This document shows, piece by piece, positions 5,952-12,565 of a stretch of 13,770 nt of DNA. The notes below the pieces were generated by a model. That model did no database searches. It saw only the letters and a program-made list of their open reading frames with translations, and was not told the origin of the DNA. Numbering within the stretch: the stretch's first letter is position 1; the number at the start of each line of letters is the position of its first letter. The position numbers were made by a program, and so were the translations under genes. The DNA comes from Streptococcus parasanguinis (GTDB lineage Bacteria; Bacillota; Bacilli; Lactobacillales; Streptococcaceae). The stretch is taken from contig JAGZZN010000051.1 of the NCBI GenBank assembly GCA_018377375.1, positions 1 through 13,770 on the forward strand, given 5' to 3'.

Positions 5952-6010
5952 GGGCACCTCATTTTGAGGTCGGAGCTCCCTAAGGATTAGGGAGCTATTT
6001 TTGTTTTTTC
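5952..6010 (+). promoter_or_regulatory. pyrG CTP-responsive attenuator (reiterative-transcription type)
   Basis: The transcript should start GGGC (5952-5955). A small hairpin ACCTC/GAGGT (5956-5970) follows, then a terminator: AGCTCCCT (5974-5981) pairs with AGGGAGCT (5989-5996), followed by ATTTTTGTTTTTT. In Bacillus subtilis pyrG, low CTP makes polymerase stutter at this site and add extra G residues to the 5' end; the G run then pairs with the CUCCC strand of the terminator and prevents termination. All the parts needed are present: GGGC start, pyrimidine-rich 5' strand, terminator before the coding region. The mechanism is known for the family; its action here is inferred. Confidence 0.85.
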
Positions 6011-6056
6011 TGCAAAGAGGAATGGCCTCTACAACATTAGAAGAAGAGGAAAGCAC

Positions 6057-7670
6057 ATGTCAACAAAATATATTTTTGTCACGGGTGGTGTCGTATCATC
6101 CATCGGGAAAGGGATTGTTGCAGCAAGTCTTGGTCGCTTGCTCAAAAATCGTGGATTGAAAGTGACCATCCAAAAATTTGACCCTTATATCAATATCGAC
6201 CCAGGGACGATGAGCCCTTACCAACACGGGGAAGTATTTGTCACAGACGATGGAGCAGAGACAGACTTGGACCTTGGTCACTATGAACGCTTTATTGATA
6301 TCAATCTGAATAAGTACTCAAATGTGACAACAGGGAAAATTTATAGCGAAGTCCTTCGCAAGGAACGTCGTGGAGAATACTTGGGTGCGACTGTACAGGT
6401 TATTCCTCATATTACAGATGCTTTGAAAGAAAAGATCAAACGAGCAGCGACAACGACGGATTCAGATGTCATCATCACAGAAGTCGGGGGAACAGTTGGA
6501 GACATTGAGTCCCTTCCATTCCTTGAAGCTCTTCGTCAAATGAAGGCAGATGTTGGTGCTGAAAACGTTATGTACATCCACACCACTCTTCTTCCTTACT
6601 TGAAAGCTGCGGGAGAAATGAAAACCAAGCCGACGCAACACTCTGTGAAAGAATTGCGTGGTCTTGGGATTCAACCAAATATGTTGGTCATTCGTACAGA
6701 AAAACCAGCTGGTCAAGGAATTAAGAACAAGTTGGCTCAATTCTGTGATGTGGCACCAGAAGCTGTCATCGAGTCACTTGATGTGGAACATTTGTACCAA
6801 ATCCCATTGAACTTGCAAGCACAAAATATGGACCAAATCGTTTGTGACCATTTGAAATTGGATGTTCCTGCAGCAGATATGACAGAATGGTCTGCAATGG
6901 TCGATAAGGTCATGAACCTCAAGAAGCAGGTCAAGATTTCCTTGGTTGGAAAATACGTAGAATTGCAAGATGCCTACATTTCTGTCGTTGAGGCCTTGAA
7001 GCACTCAGGGTATGCCAATGATGCAGAGGTCAAGATTAATTGGGTCAATGCCAATGATGTGACAGCTGAAAATGTGGCAGAACTCCTTGGAGATGCGGAT
7101 GGGATCATTGTCCCAGGTGGTTTTGGTCAACGGGGAACAGAAGGAAAAATTCAAGCCATCAAGTATGCGCGTGAACAGGACGTCCCAATGTTGGGTGTCT
7201 GCTTGGGTATGCAGTTAACCTGTATCGAATTTGCCCGTCACGTTTTAGGCTTGGAAGGGGCCAATTCATCCGAATTGGATCCAGAAACCAAGTATCCAAT
7301 TATCGATATCATGCGGGACCAAATCGATGTGGAAGACATGGGAGGAACGCTCCGTCTCGGTCTTTACCCATCTAAACTCAAACGAGGATCAAAAGCAGCC
7401 GCTGCCTATGACAATCAAGAAGTGGTGCAACGTCGCCACCGTCACCGTTATGAGTTTAACAATGCTTTCCGTGAACAGTTCGAAGAAGCAGGATTTGTCT
7501 TCTCAGGCGTTTCACCAGACAACCGTTTGGTCGAAATCGTTGAAATCCCAGAAAACAAATTCTTTGTTGCTTGCCAATACCACCCAGAATTGTCAAGCCG
7601 TCCAAACCGCCCAGAAGGACTTTACACAGCCTTCATCACAGCGGCAGTTGAAAACCACGATAGCAAATGA
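6057..7670 (+). CDS. pyrG: CTP synthase (glutamine-hydrolysing)
   Basis: Makes CTP from UTP, ATP and glutamine, the last step of pyrimidine nucleotide synthesis, as a cytoplasmic tetramer or filament. The N-terminal synthase domain (about residues 1-266) shows GGVVSSIGKGI (10-20) for nucleotide binding and the conserved region from PYINIDPGTMSPYQHGEV. The C-terminal class I amidotransferase domain (about 290-530) has the nucleophile Cys382 in GVCLGMQ, and His509 and Glu511 in CQYHPELSSRP, so the catalytic triad is complete. The 537-residue length is typical. AGAGGA (6045-6050) precedes the ATG by six bases. It has its own promoter and CTP-sensing attenuator. Repeat copy 3 begins about five bases after the stop codon. 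Confidence 0.98.
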   Translation: MSTKYIFVTGGVVSSIGKGIVAASLGRLLKNRGLKVTIQKFDPYINIDPGTMSPYQHGEVFVTDDGAETDLDLGHYERFIDINLNKYSNVTTGKIYSEVLRKERRGEYLGATVQVIPHITDALKEKIKRAATTTDSDVIITEVGGTVGDIESLPFLEALRQMKADVGAENVMYIHTTLLPYLKAAGEMKTKPTQHSVKELRGLGIQPNMLVIRTEKPAGQGIKNKLAQFCDVAPEAVIESLDVEHLYQIPLNLQAQNMDQIVCDHLKLDVPAADMTEWSAMVDKVMNLKKQVKISLVGKYVELQDAYISVVEALKHSGYANDAEVKINWVNANDVTAENVAELLGDADGIIVPGGFGQRGTEGKIQAIKYAREQDVPMLGVCLGMQLTCIEFARHVLGLEGANSSELDPETKYPIIDIMRDQIDVEDMGGTLRLGLYPSKLKRGSKAAAAYDNQEVVQRRHRHRYEFNNAFREQFEEAGFVFSGVSPDNRLVEIVEIPENKFFVACQYHPELSSRPNRPEGLYTAFITAAVENHDSK

Positions 7671-7674
7671 GAAT

Positions 7675-7849
7675 CAAGGCTGGGCAATAAGTGTCCAGCC
7701 TTTGGACTATAATAGTAATAACTACATGACGCAGTGGTTGATTGGCATCTTTGTTCGCTTTCCAAGCTCCAAAGATGACCTAATCAACTGTGCGGGGGTG
7801 GGAAGACGAACTCTTTTTAATTAGTCGGAGTTCTTTCCCACTCCCTTTT
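7675..7849 (+). repeat. Diverged three-stem intergenic repeat element (copy 3)
   Basis: Same plan and orientation as copy 2. Stem 1: AAGGCTGG (7676-7683) with CCAGCCTT (7695-7702). Arms: GACGCAGTGGTTG (7728-7740) and CAACTGTGCGG (7785-7795), identical to copy 2. The centre is different and forms a long hairpin: GTTGATT (7737-7743) with AATCAAC (7782-7788), CATCTTTG (7746-7753) with CAAAGATG (7770-7777), and GCTT/AAGC at the tip. Stem 3: GTGGGAA/TTCCCAC and GAACTC/GAGTTC. Paired changes between copies (GGGAC/GTCCC against GGGAA/TTCCC; GAAATCG/CGATTTC against GAACTC/GAGTTC) keep the stems and argue for selection on structure. Confidence 0.85.
7798..7849 (+). terminator. Terminator hairpin at the distal end of repeat copy 3
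   Basis: GTGGGAA (7798-7804) pairs with TTCCCAC (7835-7841) and GAACTC (7808-7813) with GAGTTC (7828-7833), followed by TCCCTTTT. The T run is short. It is the likely pyrG terminator, with stem 1 upstream as a first stop. Confidence 0.65.
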
Positions 7850-7890
7850 GTGAAAAAATGACAAACTCTGAAAAAAGTTTGAAAAAAATC

Positions 7891-7919
7891 TTGACAAAAA
7901 AGTCGTTGATTGATATACT
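7891..7919 (+). promoter_or_regulatory. tRNA-Leu promoter
   Basis: TTGACA (7891-7896), a 17-base spacer and TATACT (7914-7919). Perfect -35 and near-perfect -10, with the start near 7926, ten bases before the mature tRNA. Confidence 0.9.
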
Positions 7920-7935
7920 AGTAAAGTACTCAATC

Positions 7936-8021
7936 GCGGGGATGGCGGAATTGGCAGACGCGCAGGACTAAGGATCCTGTGACCGCTTTAGGTCGTGAGG
8001 GTTCAAGTCCCTCTCTCCGCA
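7936..8021 (+). tRNA. tRNA-Leu, anticodon AAG
   Basis: Acceptor stem GCGGGGA (7936-7942) pairs with TCTCCGC (8014-8020, one G-T). Anticodon stem CAGGA (7963-7967) pairs with TCCTG (7975-7979) around the loop CTAAGGA, placing AAG at 7970-7972. A long class II variable arm GACC...GGTC (7981-7994) and the T arm GAGGG-TTCAAGT-CCCTC (7997-8013) complete a leucine tRNA. A8021 is the discriminator. CCA is not encoded, so the CCA-adding enzyme must supply it. The A34 is expected to need deamination to inosine to read CUU/CUC, as known for this tRNA in Lactobacillales. Confidence 0.95.
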
Positions 8022-8028
8022 TCGGATC

Positions 8029-8054
8029 AAGATAGCTTCGGCTATCTTTTTTTT
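8029..8054 (+). terminator. tRNA-Leu terminator
   Basis: AAGATAGC (8029-8036), a stable TTCG tetraloop, then GCTATCTT (8041-8048) running into eight T (8047-8054). Confidence 0.93.
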
Positions 8055-8080
8055 GTTTTCAAATTTCTTTGTGGTAGAAT
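8053..8080 (+). promoter_or_regulatory. Possible promoter of the small membrane-protein gene
   Basis: TTGTTT (8053-8058), a 16-base spacer and TAGAAT (8075-8080) with an extended TGG. The -35 box overlaps the T run of the tRNA terminator. The start would be near 8087 with GAGGTGAG (8092-8099) just after it. Confidence 0.5.
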
Positions 8081-8102
8081 AGGTGTGAGATGAGGTGAGA
8101 AC

Positions 8103-8555
8103 ATGAAGAAAAAGTATCTGGTTTTGGTCGATGGCCTCTTTGCACTATTGGGAAGTGCCATTAATTTTTTCGGTCCTATCCTGATTTTAGCGATGGCGAT
8201 AGGCGCATACAAGGATACTTTTAGATATTTTATTGCCTTAAACATATGGAATGTTTTCATTTTTCTAATTGCGATGGCGTCTCAGTATCTGCTCAGAGAT
8301 GAAAAAAGAATCAAAAAATGGATTCTTCATCTCTTTCTGATAGCGGGCTTTATTCTCTTTCTTGCGTCAATCCCTGCTGTGGGTGAGAATATTCCCGTTC
8401 TTGAGGGAGTGCTAAACGGACTTCTTGGAAAAATATTTACCGACAGTCAGTTATTTGCTGCTTATTTCTATTCTCAATGGGTTGCAGCGGTATCCTTTGT
8501 GATTTGCGGGATTGCTTTTCTCCTTTCGTTAAAAAATTTTAAAGAGAAAGATTGA
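8103..8555 (+). CDS. Small membrane protein of unknown function, four predicted membrane segments
   Basis: A 150-residue protein that I do not recognise. Hydrophobic segments lie at about residues 7-34, 44-64, 72-91 and 125-144. A basic stretch with RDEKRIKK separates segments two and three, and a charged tail (KNFKEKD) ends the protein, a layout that suggests both ends and this loop are cytoplasmic. GAGGTGAG precedes the ATG by about four bases. The gene sits alone between the tRNA terminator and its own terminator, next to fba. No enzymatic motif is visible. It could be a small transporter-like or stress-related membrane protein, but nothing in the sequence decides this. Confidence 0.8.
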   Translation: MKKKYLVLVDGLFALLGSAINFFGPILILAMAIGAYKDTFRYFIALNIWNVFIFLIAMASQYLLRDEKRIKKWILHLFLIAGFILFLASIPAVGENIPVLEGVLNGLLGKIFTDSQLFAAYFYSQWVAAVSFVICGIAFLLSLKNFKEKD

Positions 8556-8576
8556 AAGGGGTTAAGCTCCTTTTTT
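8555..8576 (+). terminator. Terminator of the small membrane-protein gene
   Basis: AAAGGGG (8555-8561, overlapping the stop codon) pairs with CTCCTTT (8567-8573) with one G-T wobble, followed by T to 8576. Confidence 0.7.
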
Positions 8577-8661
8577 GCTTTTTGAATAGGATGGAAGTCT
8601 TAGGAGGGAGAGGGTTCCTCCTCATTTATCGTAAGAAATCGCTTAAAGCCACAGGAAAAAC

Positions 8662-8690
8662 TAGCAATTTCATCTAAAAAGTGATAAAAT
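8662..8690 (+). promoter_or_regulatory. fba promoter
   Basis: TAGCAA (8662-8667), a 17-base spacer and TAAAAT (8685-8690) with an extended TGA. The weak -35 is offset by the extended -10. The start near 8697 gives a leader of about 47 bases holding two small hairpins: GTGGG/CCCAC (8702-8717) and the ribosome-site palindrome (8724-8740). Confidence 0.7.
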
Positions 8691-8723
8691 AAACAATGTA
8701 AGTGGGATTAACCCCACAAAAAT

Positions 8724-8740
8724 TTATAGGAGGCCTATAA
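8724..8740 (+). promoter_or_regulatory. fba ribosome-binding site inside a perfect palindrome
   Basis: TTATAGG (8724-8730), AGG (8731-8733), CCTATAA (8734-8740). The Shine-Dalgarno core AGGAGG (8728-8733) occupies the loop and one side of the stem. Folding would hide half of the ribosome site. The spacing from the core to the ATG at 8744 is ten bases, rather long, and would shorten effectively if the hairpin forms. Confidence 0.55.
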
Positions 8741-8743
8741 CAA

Positions 8744-9625
8744 ATGGCAATCGTTTCAGCAGAAAAATTTGTCCAAGCAGCTCGTGACAATGGTTATGCA
8801 GTTGGTGGATTTAACACAAACAACCTTGAGTGGACTCAAGCTATCTTGCGTGCAGCAGAAGCTAAGAAAGCTCCAGTACTTATCCAAACTTCTATGGGTG
8901 CTGCTAAATACATGGGTGGTTACAAAGTATGTAAAGCCCTTATTGAAAACCTTGTAGAATCAATGGGTATTACTGTACCAGTTGCTATTCACCTTGACCA
9001 TGGTCACTACGACGATGCTCTTGAATGTATCGAAGCTGGTTACACTTCAATCATGTTTGACGGTTCACACCTTCCAGTTGAAGAAAACCTTAAATTGGCG
9101 AAAGATGTCGTTGAAAAAGCTCATGCTAAAGGTATCTCAGTAGAAGCTGAAGTTGGTACTATCGGTGGTGAAGAAGACGGTATCATCGGTGACGGTGAAT
9201 TGGCACCAATCGAAGACGCTAAAGCAATGGTTGCTACAGGAATCGACTTCTTGGCTGCAGGTATCGGTAACATCCACGGTCCTTACCCAGCAAACTGGAA
9301 AGGTCTTCACCTTGACCACTTGCAAAAATTGACTGAAGCTGTTCCAGGATTCCCAATCGTATTGCACGGTGGATCAGGTATCCCTGATGATCAAATCCAA
9401 GCAGCTATCAAACTTGGTGTTGCAAAAGTTAACGTGAACACTGAATGCCAAATCGCATTTGCAAATGCTACTCGTCAATTCGTACGTGAATACGATGCAA
9501 ACGAAGCAGAATACGATAAGAAGAAACTCTTCGACCCACGTAAATTCTTGAAACCAGGTTTCGAAGCAATTACAGCAGCTGTTGAAGAACGTATCGACGT
9601 ATTCGGTTCAGAAGGCAAAGCTTAA
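8744..9625 (+). CDS. fba: Fructose-1,6-bisphosphate aldolase, class II
   Basis: Reversibly cleaves fructose-1,6-bisphosphate to dihydroxyacetone phosphate and glyceraldehyde-3-phosphate in glycolysis; zinc-dependent and cytoplasmic. The block AIHLDHG holds the catalytic Asp85 and zinc ligand His86; further zinc ligands are His178 (GNIHGP) and His208 (VLHGGSG). The phosphate-binding GGSG loop (209-212) and the NVNTECQ segment (230-236) are intact. The 293-residue length is normal. Codon bias is extreme, matching a very abundant glycolytic enzyme. It is a single-gene transcript with its own promoter and terminator. In other streptococci this protein also appears on the cell surface; nothing here shows how. 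Confidence 0.98.
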   Translation: MAIVSAEKFVQAARDNGYAVGGFNTNNLEWTQAILRAAEAKKAPVLIQTSMGAAKYMGGYKVCKALIENLVESMGITVPVAIHLDHGHYDDALECIEAGYTSIMFDGSHLPVEENLKLAKDVVEKAHAKGISVEAEVGTIGGEEDGIIGDGELAPIEDAKAMVATGIDFLAAGIGNIHGPYPANWKGLHLDHLQKLTEAVPGFPIVLHGGSGIPDDQIQAAIKLGVAKVNVNTECQIAFANATRQFVREYDANEAEYDKKKLFDPRKFLKPGFEAITAAVEERIDVFGSEGKA

Positions 9626-9640
9626 TTGAAAACAGGAAAG

Positions 9641-9668
9641 CAAGGTCCCATGTGGATCTTGTTTTTTT
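9641..9668 (+). terminator. fba terminator
   Basis: CAAGGTCC (9641-9648) pairs with GGATCTTG (9654-9661), one G-T wobble, followed by seven T (9662-9668). Confidence 0.9.
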
Positions 9669-9680
9669 GTATGGGAAAAG

Positions 9681-9709
9681 TTGCTTCCGGGATTTAATTT
9701 TTGTACAAT
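9681..9709 (+). promoter_or_regulatory. Promoter of the hydrolase gene, predicted leaderless
   Basis: TTGCTT (9681-9686), a 17-base spacer and TACAAT (9704-9709). The seventh base after the box is A9716, the first base of ATG-AAA-AAA. No Shine-Dalgarno site precedes that codon. Geometry is identical to the truA promoter. Confidence 0.7.
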
Positions 9710-9715
9710 ATGCCT

Positions 9716-10651
9716 ATGAAAAAATTTAAACAGTTTTGCTGGATCATTTTTGTTTTTCTTATCCTTTTTCTAGGAGGCACATTTGGTTTTCACCAACTTA
9801 GTTTGCAAAAAGAAAGTAAGCTTCTGACTCCTATCGGTAAAGAGGTGACGGTCAATGGACATCGAATGAATGTCTCTGTTAAAGGAGAAGGATCTGAAAC
9901 AATCGTTTTTCTTTCCGGTGCAGGTATCGCCTCTCCTATTTTAGACTTTAAGAATCTATCAGATTCCCTATCCAAAAAATACAAAGTTGTTGTCGTGGAG
10001 CGAGCAGGATATGGTTTTAGTGAAGATAGTGATCGTTCAAGAGATGTGATGGAGGTCCTTTCTGAGACCCGTCAAGCTTTGGCGCAAGCTCATGTTTCAG
10101 GTCCTTATGTGATTATTTCGCATTCTATGGCTAGTTTAGAGAGTCTTGCTTGGCAAGAGAAATATCCAAATGAAGTGAAGGCTTTGATTGGTCTGGATTG
10201 GGCCTTGCCAGCGAGTTATGAAGATTTAAAAGAACACCCAACTCTCATAACCTTAGCCTATTGGACGAGTAAGATTGGCCTGCTCCGTTATTTCCCAGAG
10301 TCTGTTTACCTGAAGAATTCTGACTTGACTAAAAGTGAGCGTCAGCAATACCGATTTTTAGCTTACAAGCAGTTGCTGTCGACGGCTATGCTCAATGAGA
10401 CCCGAACTGTAAAGAAAAATGCCCAAAAGGTTAGTAAATTTACCATTGATCCCAAAATCCCTGTACTTCTCTTGGTTTCAAATGGGGAGGGAACCAGCTT
10501 TAGCCAATCAGAGTGGCAACGTTATGCAGAGAGATTTGCAAGCGACCAGTCTAATGTTCAAGTCGACTATATGGATGCGCCTCACGACCTCTATCATTAT
10601 CAAAGCGATGCTATTGTTTCTCGTATTAAAGAATTTTTAGAGAATAATTGA
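9716..10651 (+). CDS. Membrane-anchored alpha/beta hydrolase
   Basis: A 311-residue protein with a basic N-terminus (MKKFKQ) and one hydrophobic segment at about residues 7-26, probably a signal anchor or uncleaved signal peptide placing the enzyme outside the membrane. The hydrolase fold follows: an oxyanion region with FLSGAG (about 65-70), the nucleophile elbow ISHSMAS with Ser137, and a late histidine in DAPHDLYHY (about residue 290). The elbow reads S-H-S-M-A, so both glycines of GxSxG are replaced by small residues. An in-frame TTG at 9701 and an ATG at 9710 exist; the former overlaps the -10 box. I prefer 9716 because it gives the MKK signal start and coincides with the predicted transcription start. 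The substrate is unknown; lipase, esterase or peptidase activity are all possible. There is no clear terminator after it, so the next gene may be co-transcribed. Confidence 0.85.
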   Translation: MKKFKQFCWIIFVFLILFLGGTFGFHQLSLQKESKLLTPIGKEVTVNGHRMNVSVKGEGSETIVFLSGAGIASPILDFKNLSDSLSKKYKVVVVERAGYGFSEDSDRSRDVMEVLSETRQALAQAHVSGPYVIISHSMASLESLAWQEKYPNEVKALIGLDWALPASYEDLKEHPTLITLAYWTSKIGLLRYFPESVYLKNSDLTKSERQQYRFLAYKQLLSTAMLNETRTVKKNAQKVSKFTIDPKIPVLLLVSNGEGTSFSQSEWQRYAERFASDQSNVQVDYMDAPHDLYHYQSDAIVSRIKEFLENN

Positions 10652-10702
10652 GGACCTAAAAATCCATTGAAACTGATGCCAATAATTGAAAGGTGACAAT
10701 TT

Positions 10703-11257
10703 ATGAAGAACACTTATATTTTACTCCGACATGCTCATTCAAGATTTTCAAGTGATGATTTTAATAGAACTTTATCGGAAAAAGGATTTTCTTCTCTTGA
10801 ACAGTTAGAGTTTTTGAATGCTTGTAAAATCGATTACTTTATTTCAAGTCCTTATAAGCGAGCTTTTGAGACAGTAAATAGTTCTCCTGTACAATTTGAT
10901 AAGATAGTGCTTGATGATCGTTTGCGTGAAAGAAAATTATCCTCAAGATTTATTGAAGATTCTGAGTTTGAAGAAACGATTCAATATTTATGGCAAAATC
11001 CAGATAAATCACTTATCGGAGGTGAGTCTAATCAAGAAGCATTAATGAGAATCTTAGATTTATTGCAGGATTTAGAAGAAAGGTATTCAGATAAAACCAT
11101 TTTATTGAGTTCTCATGGAAATTTGCTAGGAATCTTGATTAATCATTTCGATTCAAGTTTTGATTATAAAAAATGGGAACAAATGACCTTTCCAGATTGT
11201 TTTCTAGTTGACAAAAATGAGAGTGTGAAAAGAATTATGCCAGTTACTTTTAGGTAA
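10703..11257 (+). CDS. Histidine phosphatase (phosphoglycerate mutase-like) family protein
   Basis: A 184-residue cytoplasmic protein of the histidine phosphatase superfamily. The catalytic block LLRHAHS (residues 7-13) carries the phospho-accepting His10 after Arg9, SSPYKRAFET contains the second arginine (Arg53), GGESNQEALMR (about 106-116) is typical of the branch, and SSHGN supplies the second histidine (His138). All core residues are present, so it should be active; the substrate (small phosphorylated metabolite or phosphoprotein) cannot be told. AAAGGTGA (10689-10696) precedes the ATG by six bases. Three 60-base stretches counted by eye are 27%, 30% and 35% GC, clearly below the truA operon (57% in one stretch), and codons are AT-rich. 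This suggests recent acquisition or a low-expression accessory gene. It lies 51 bases after the hydrolase gene. Confidence 0.9.
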   Translation: MKNTYILLRHAHSRFSSDDFNRTLSEKGFSSLEQLEFLNACKIDYFISSPYKRAFETVNSSPVQFDKIVLDDRLRERKLSSRFIEDSEFEETIQYLWQNPDKSLIGGESNQEALMRILDLLQDLEERYSDKTILLSSHGNLLGILINHFDSSFDYKKWEQMTFPDCFLVDKNESVKRIMPVTFR

Positions 11258-11323
11258 TTATTAAGCTCAATCTATGTGATTTTATTTTCTGTTATTACAA
11301 ATAGAATTGAAGGAAAAATAGCC

Positions 11324-11671
11324 ATGATATTCGATCAGTCCTTGCAAGCCTACCTACATGAAGTAGATGATGTTCTTGTAGCTTGGGAAGAAAAACCAAG
11401 TGGAAACTTTGAGATGGAAGCTCAGTTGCTTGCATCCAATTACCATAAAAATAGGTCTCGTATTCTTGCATTTATACGGCCTCATTTACAAGAATTTTAT
11501 GGGTATTTCACAGATGAAGAAGCTACTGAAAAATTGGGTAAACCCATCATCGAGCCAGAAAGACAAACCGTTACTTTCTGCGATCAAACTTTTGATGATA
11601 TTCATATCTTTTCTTTTGACTATCAGGGGCAGGCATTTGAGAGTCTGGAGAATTTTGCCATTGATGGTTAA
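11324..11671 (+). CDS. Small acidic protein of unknown function (115 residues)
   Basis: I do not recognise a family. The protein is soluble and acidic, with an N-terminal helix-rich half (MIFDQSLQAYLHEVDDVLVAW onward) and a C-terminal half of alternating hydrophobic residues around PERQTVTFCDQTFDDIHIFSF that looks like beta strands. I take the ATG at 11324 because GAAGGA (11309-11314) lies nine bases upstream; the frame is open back to a GTG at 11276 but that start has no ribosome site and would add an unrelated stretch. It is the first of three small consecutive genes spaced 37 and 50 bases apart. Size, acidity and clustering resemble orphan immunity proteins of polymorphic toxins, but no toxin gene is in the window and this is only a suggestion. 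Confidence 0.7.
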   Translation: MIFDQSLQAYLHEVDDVLVAWEEKPSGNFEMEAQLLASNYHKNRSRILAFIRPHLQEFYGYFTDEEATEKLGKPIIEPERQTVTFCDQTFDDIHIFSFDYQGQAFESLENFAIDG

Positions 11672-11708
11672 GGTTTCTTTTCAGTTTTAAAAAGAAGGAG
11701 AGAGACTG

Positions 11709-12107
11709 ATGAGTACTGCTGATTTTGTCTTTATTGAGAGTAAAGGCCCCATATTCCTAGATTTACAAGCCTTTTGTACTGCTTTGAGAGAAAAATTTCC
11801 AGGTGTTTTGATCAGAGAAAGGATTAATCCTGAAAAAGCTTACTCGCTTTCTTGGGATTATCAAAGTCCTCAGTTTACCTTGGAAAGTTCTTTGAGTAGC
11901 AAGAAAAATGTTTTTGTAATTGATTACTTTGATTCAACGAACAGGTTACAAGATTATGCCTCCTATATCATCTGGCTTCGGAAATGGTTTCCACCTGAAG
12001 AGAAGGTTTTCTTTTGTGATGAAGGTTATGAGTATGTGTTTGAGCTTCCTAGTGATTTATCCCAAAAGGAGTTTGCAAACTACTTACGAACAAGGTTTGA
12101 TGAGTGA
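11709..12107 (+). CDS. Protein of unknown function (132 residues)
   Basis: Unrecognised soluble protein, rich in aromatic residues in its second half (YIIWLRKWF, then KVFFCDEGYEYVFELP). It has no membrane segment or signal peptide. AAGGAG (11695-11700) precedes the ATG by eight bases. The spacing of 37 bases after the 115-residue gene, with no terminator between, indicates the same transcript. The mix of strands and helices with a conserved-looking FCDEGYEY patch would suit an immunity or adaptor protein, an inference only. Base composition is AT-rich like its neighbours. Confidence 0.7.
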   Translation: MSTADFVFIESKGPIFLDLQAFCTALREKFPGVLIRERINPEKAYSLSWDYQSPQFTLESSLSSKKNVFVIDYFDSTNRLQDYASYIIWLRKWFPPEEKVFFCDEGYEYVFELPSDLSQKEFANYLRTRFDE

Positions 12108-12157
12108 AGAAGTTCGAAAACGAATAATGATATGGAAAAGTTGAAAAGGAGAATCAA

Positions 12158-12565
12158 ATGCTTACTAAAGATGATATGTTAGTTGCTTTGCATGATGCAA
12201 TTACTGAAGACCAAGAATTTGAGTTGGCAGACGAGATTGTAGATGCCATGGAGGCTTACCCTCAACCCTTTGATTTGGTTGACCCCGTCTTAGACTTTAT
12301 TTCCAAGCATCCAGAAGTAGATTTTGGAGCTCCAGGTGAGTTGGTTCACTTTGTGGAGAGATTTTATCATCAAGGCTATGAGGAATTATTGATGGAGACA
12401 GTTCTAAAAAGTCCAACTGTGCATAACATCTGGATGCTTCATCGATGCTTTAATGACAATGATCCAAACCTAGTCCGGCAGATTCAGATTTTGGTTGGAG
12501 AACTGAAGAAGGATAAGACTCTTGATTTGCAAGTAAGAAGCATGATTGAAGACTTAACTTGGTAG
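12158..12565 (+). CDS. Helical, acidic protein of unknown function (135 residues), immunity-like
   Basis: The chain is strongly acidic and appears all-helical, with blocks AMEAYPQPFDLVDPVLDFI (about residues 31-49), HPEVDFGAPGELVHFVERFY (about 51-70) and a segment with PTVHNIWMLHRCFND (about 86-100). I have the impression of similar small proteins beside polymorphic toxin genes in Firmicutes, but I cannot name a family with certainty. AAAGGAGA (12145-12151) sits just ahead of the ATG. It ends the three-gene group and is followed at once by a terminator. A 14-codon frame at 12100-12144 between it and the previous gene looks like chance or a degenerate remnant. Confidence 0.7.
   Translation: MLTKDDMLVALHDAITEDQEFELADEIVDAMEAYPQPFDLVDPVLDFISKHPEVDFGAPGELVHFVERFYHQGYEELLMETVLKSPTVHNIWMLHRCFNDNDPNLVRQIQILVGELKKDKTLDLQVRSMIEDLTW

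Noticed and set aside
7327..7824. 165-codon frame overlapping the 3' end of pyrG
   Set aside because: It is the shifted frame of pyrG continued by chance into repeat copy 3; pyrG itself is intact and complete.
8602..8622. AGGAGG/CCTCCT hairpin between the membrane-protein gene and fba
   Set aside because: No T run follows and no start codon is placed to use it; no function could be supported.
9701..9715. TTG (9701) or ATG (9710) start for the hydrolase
   Set aside because: The TTG overlaps the -10 box and the ATG directly abuts it, so both would precede the predicted first transcribed base.
11276..11323. GTG start for the 115-residue protein
   Set aside because: No ribosome site precedes it, while the ATG at 11324 has GAAGGA at suitable spacing.
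12100..12144. 14-codon frame between two unknown genes
   Set aside because: Too short, no ribosome site of its own and no recognisable product; probably chance or a degenerate remnant.
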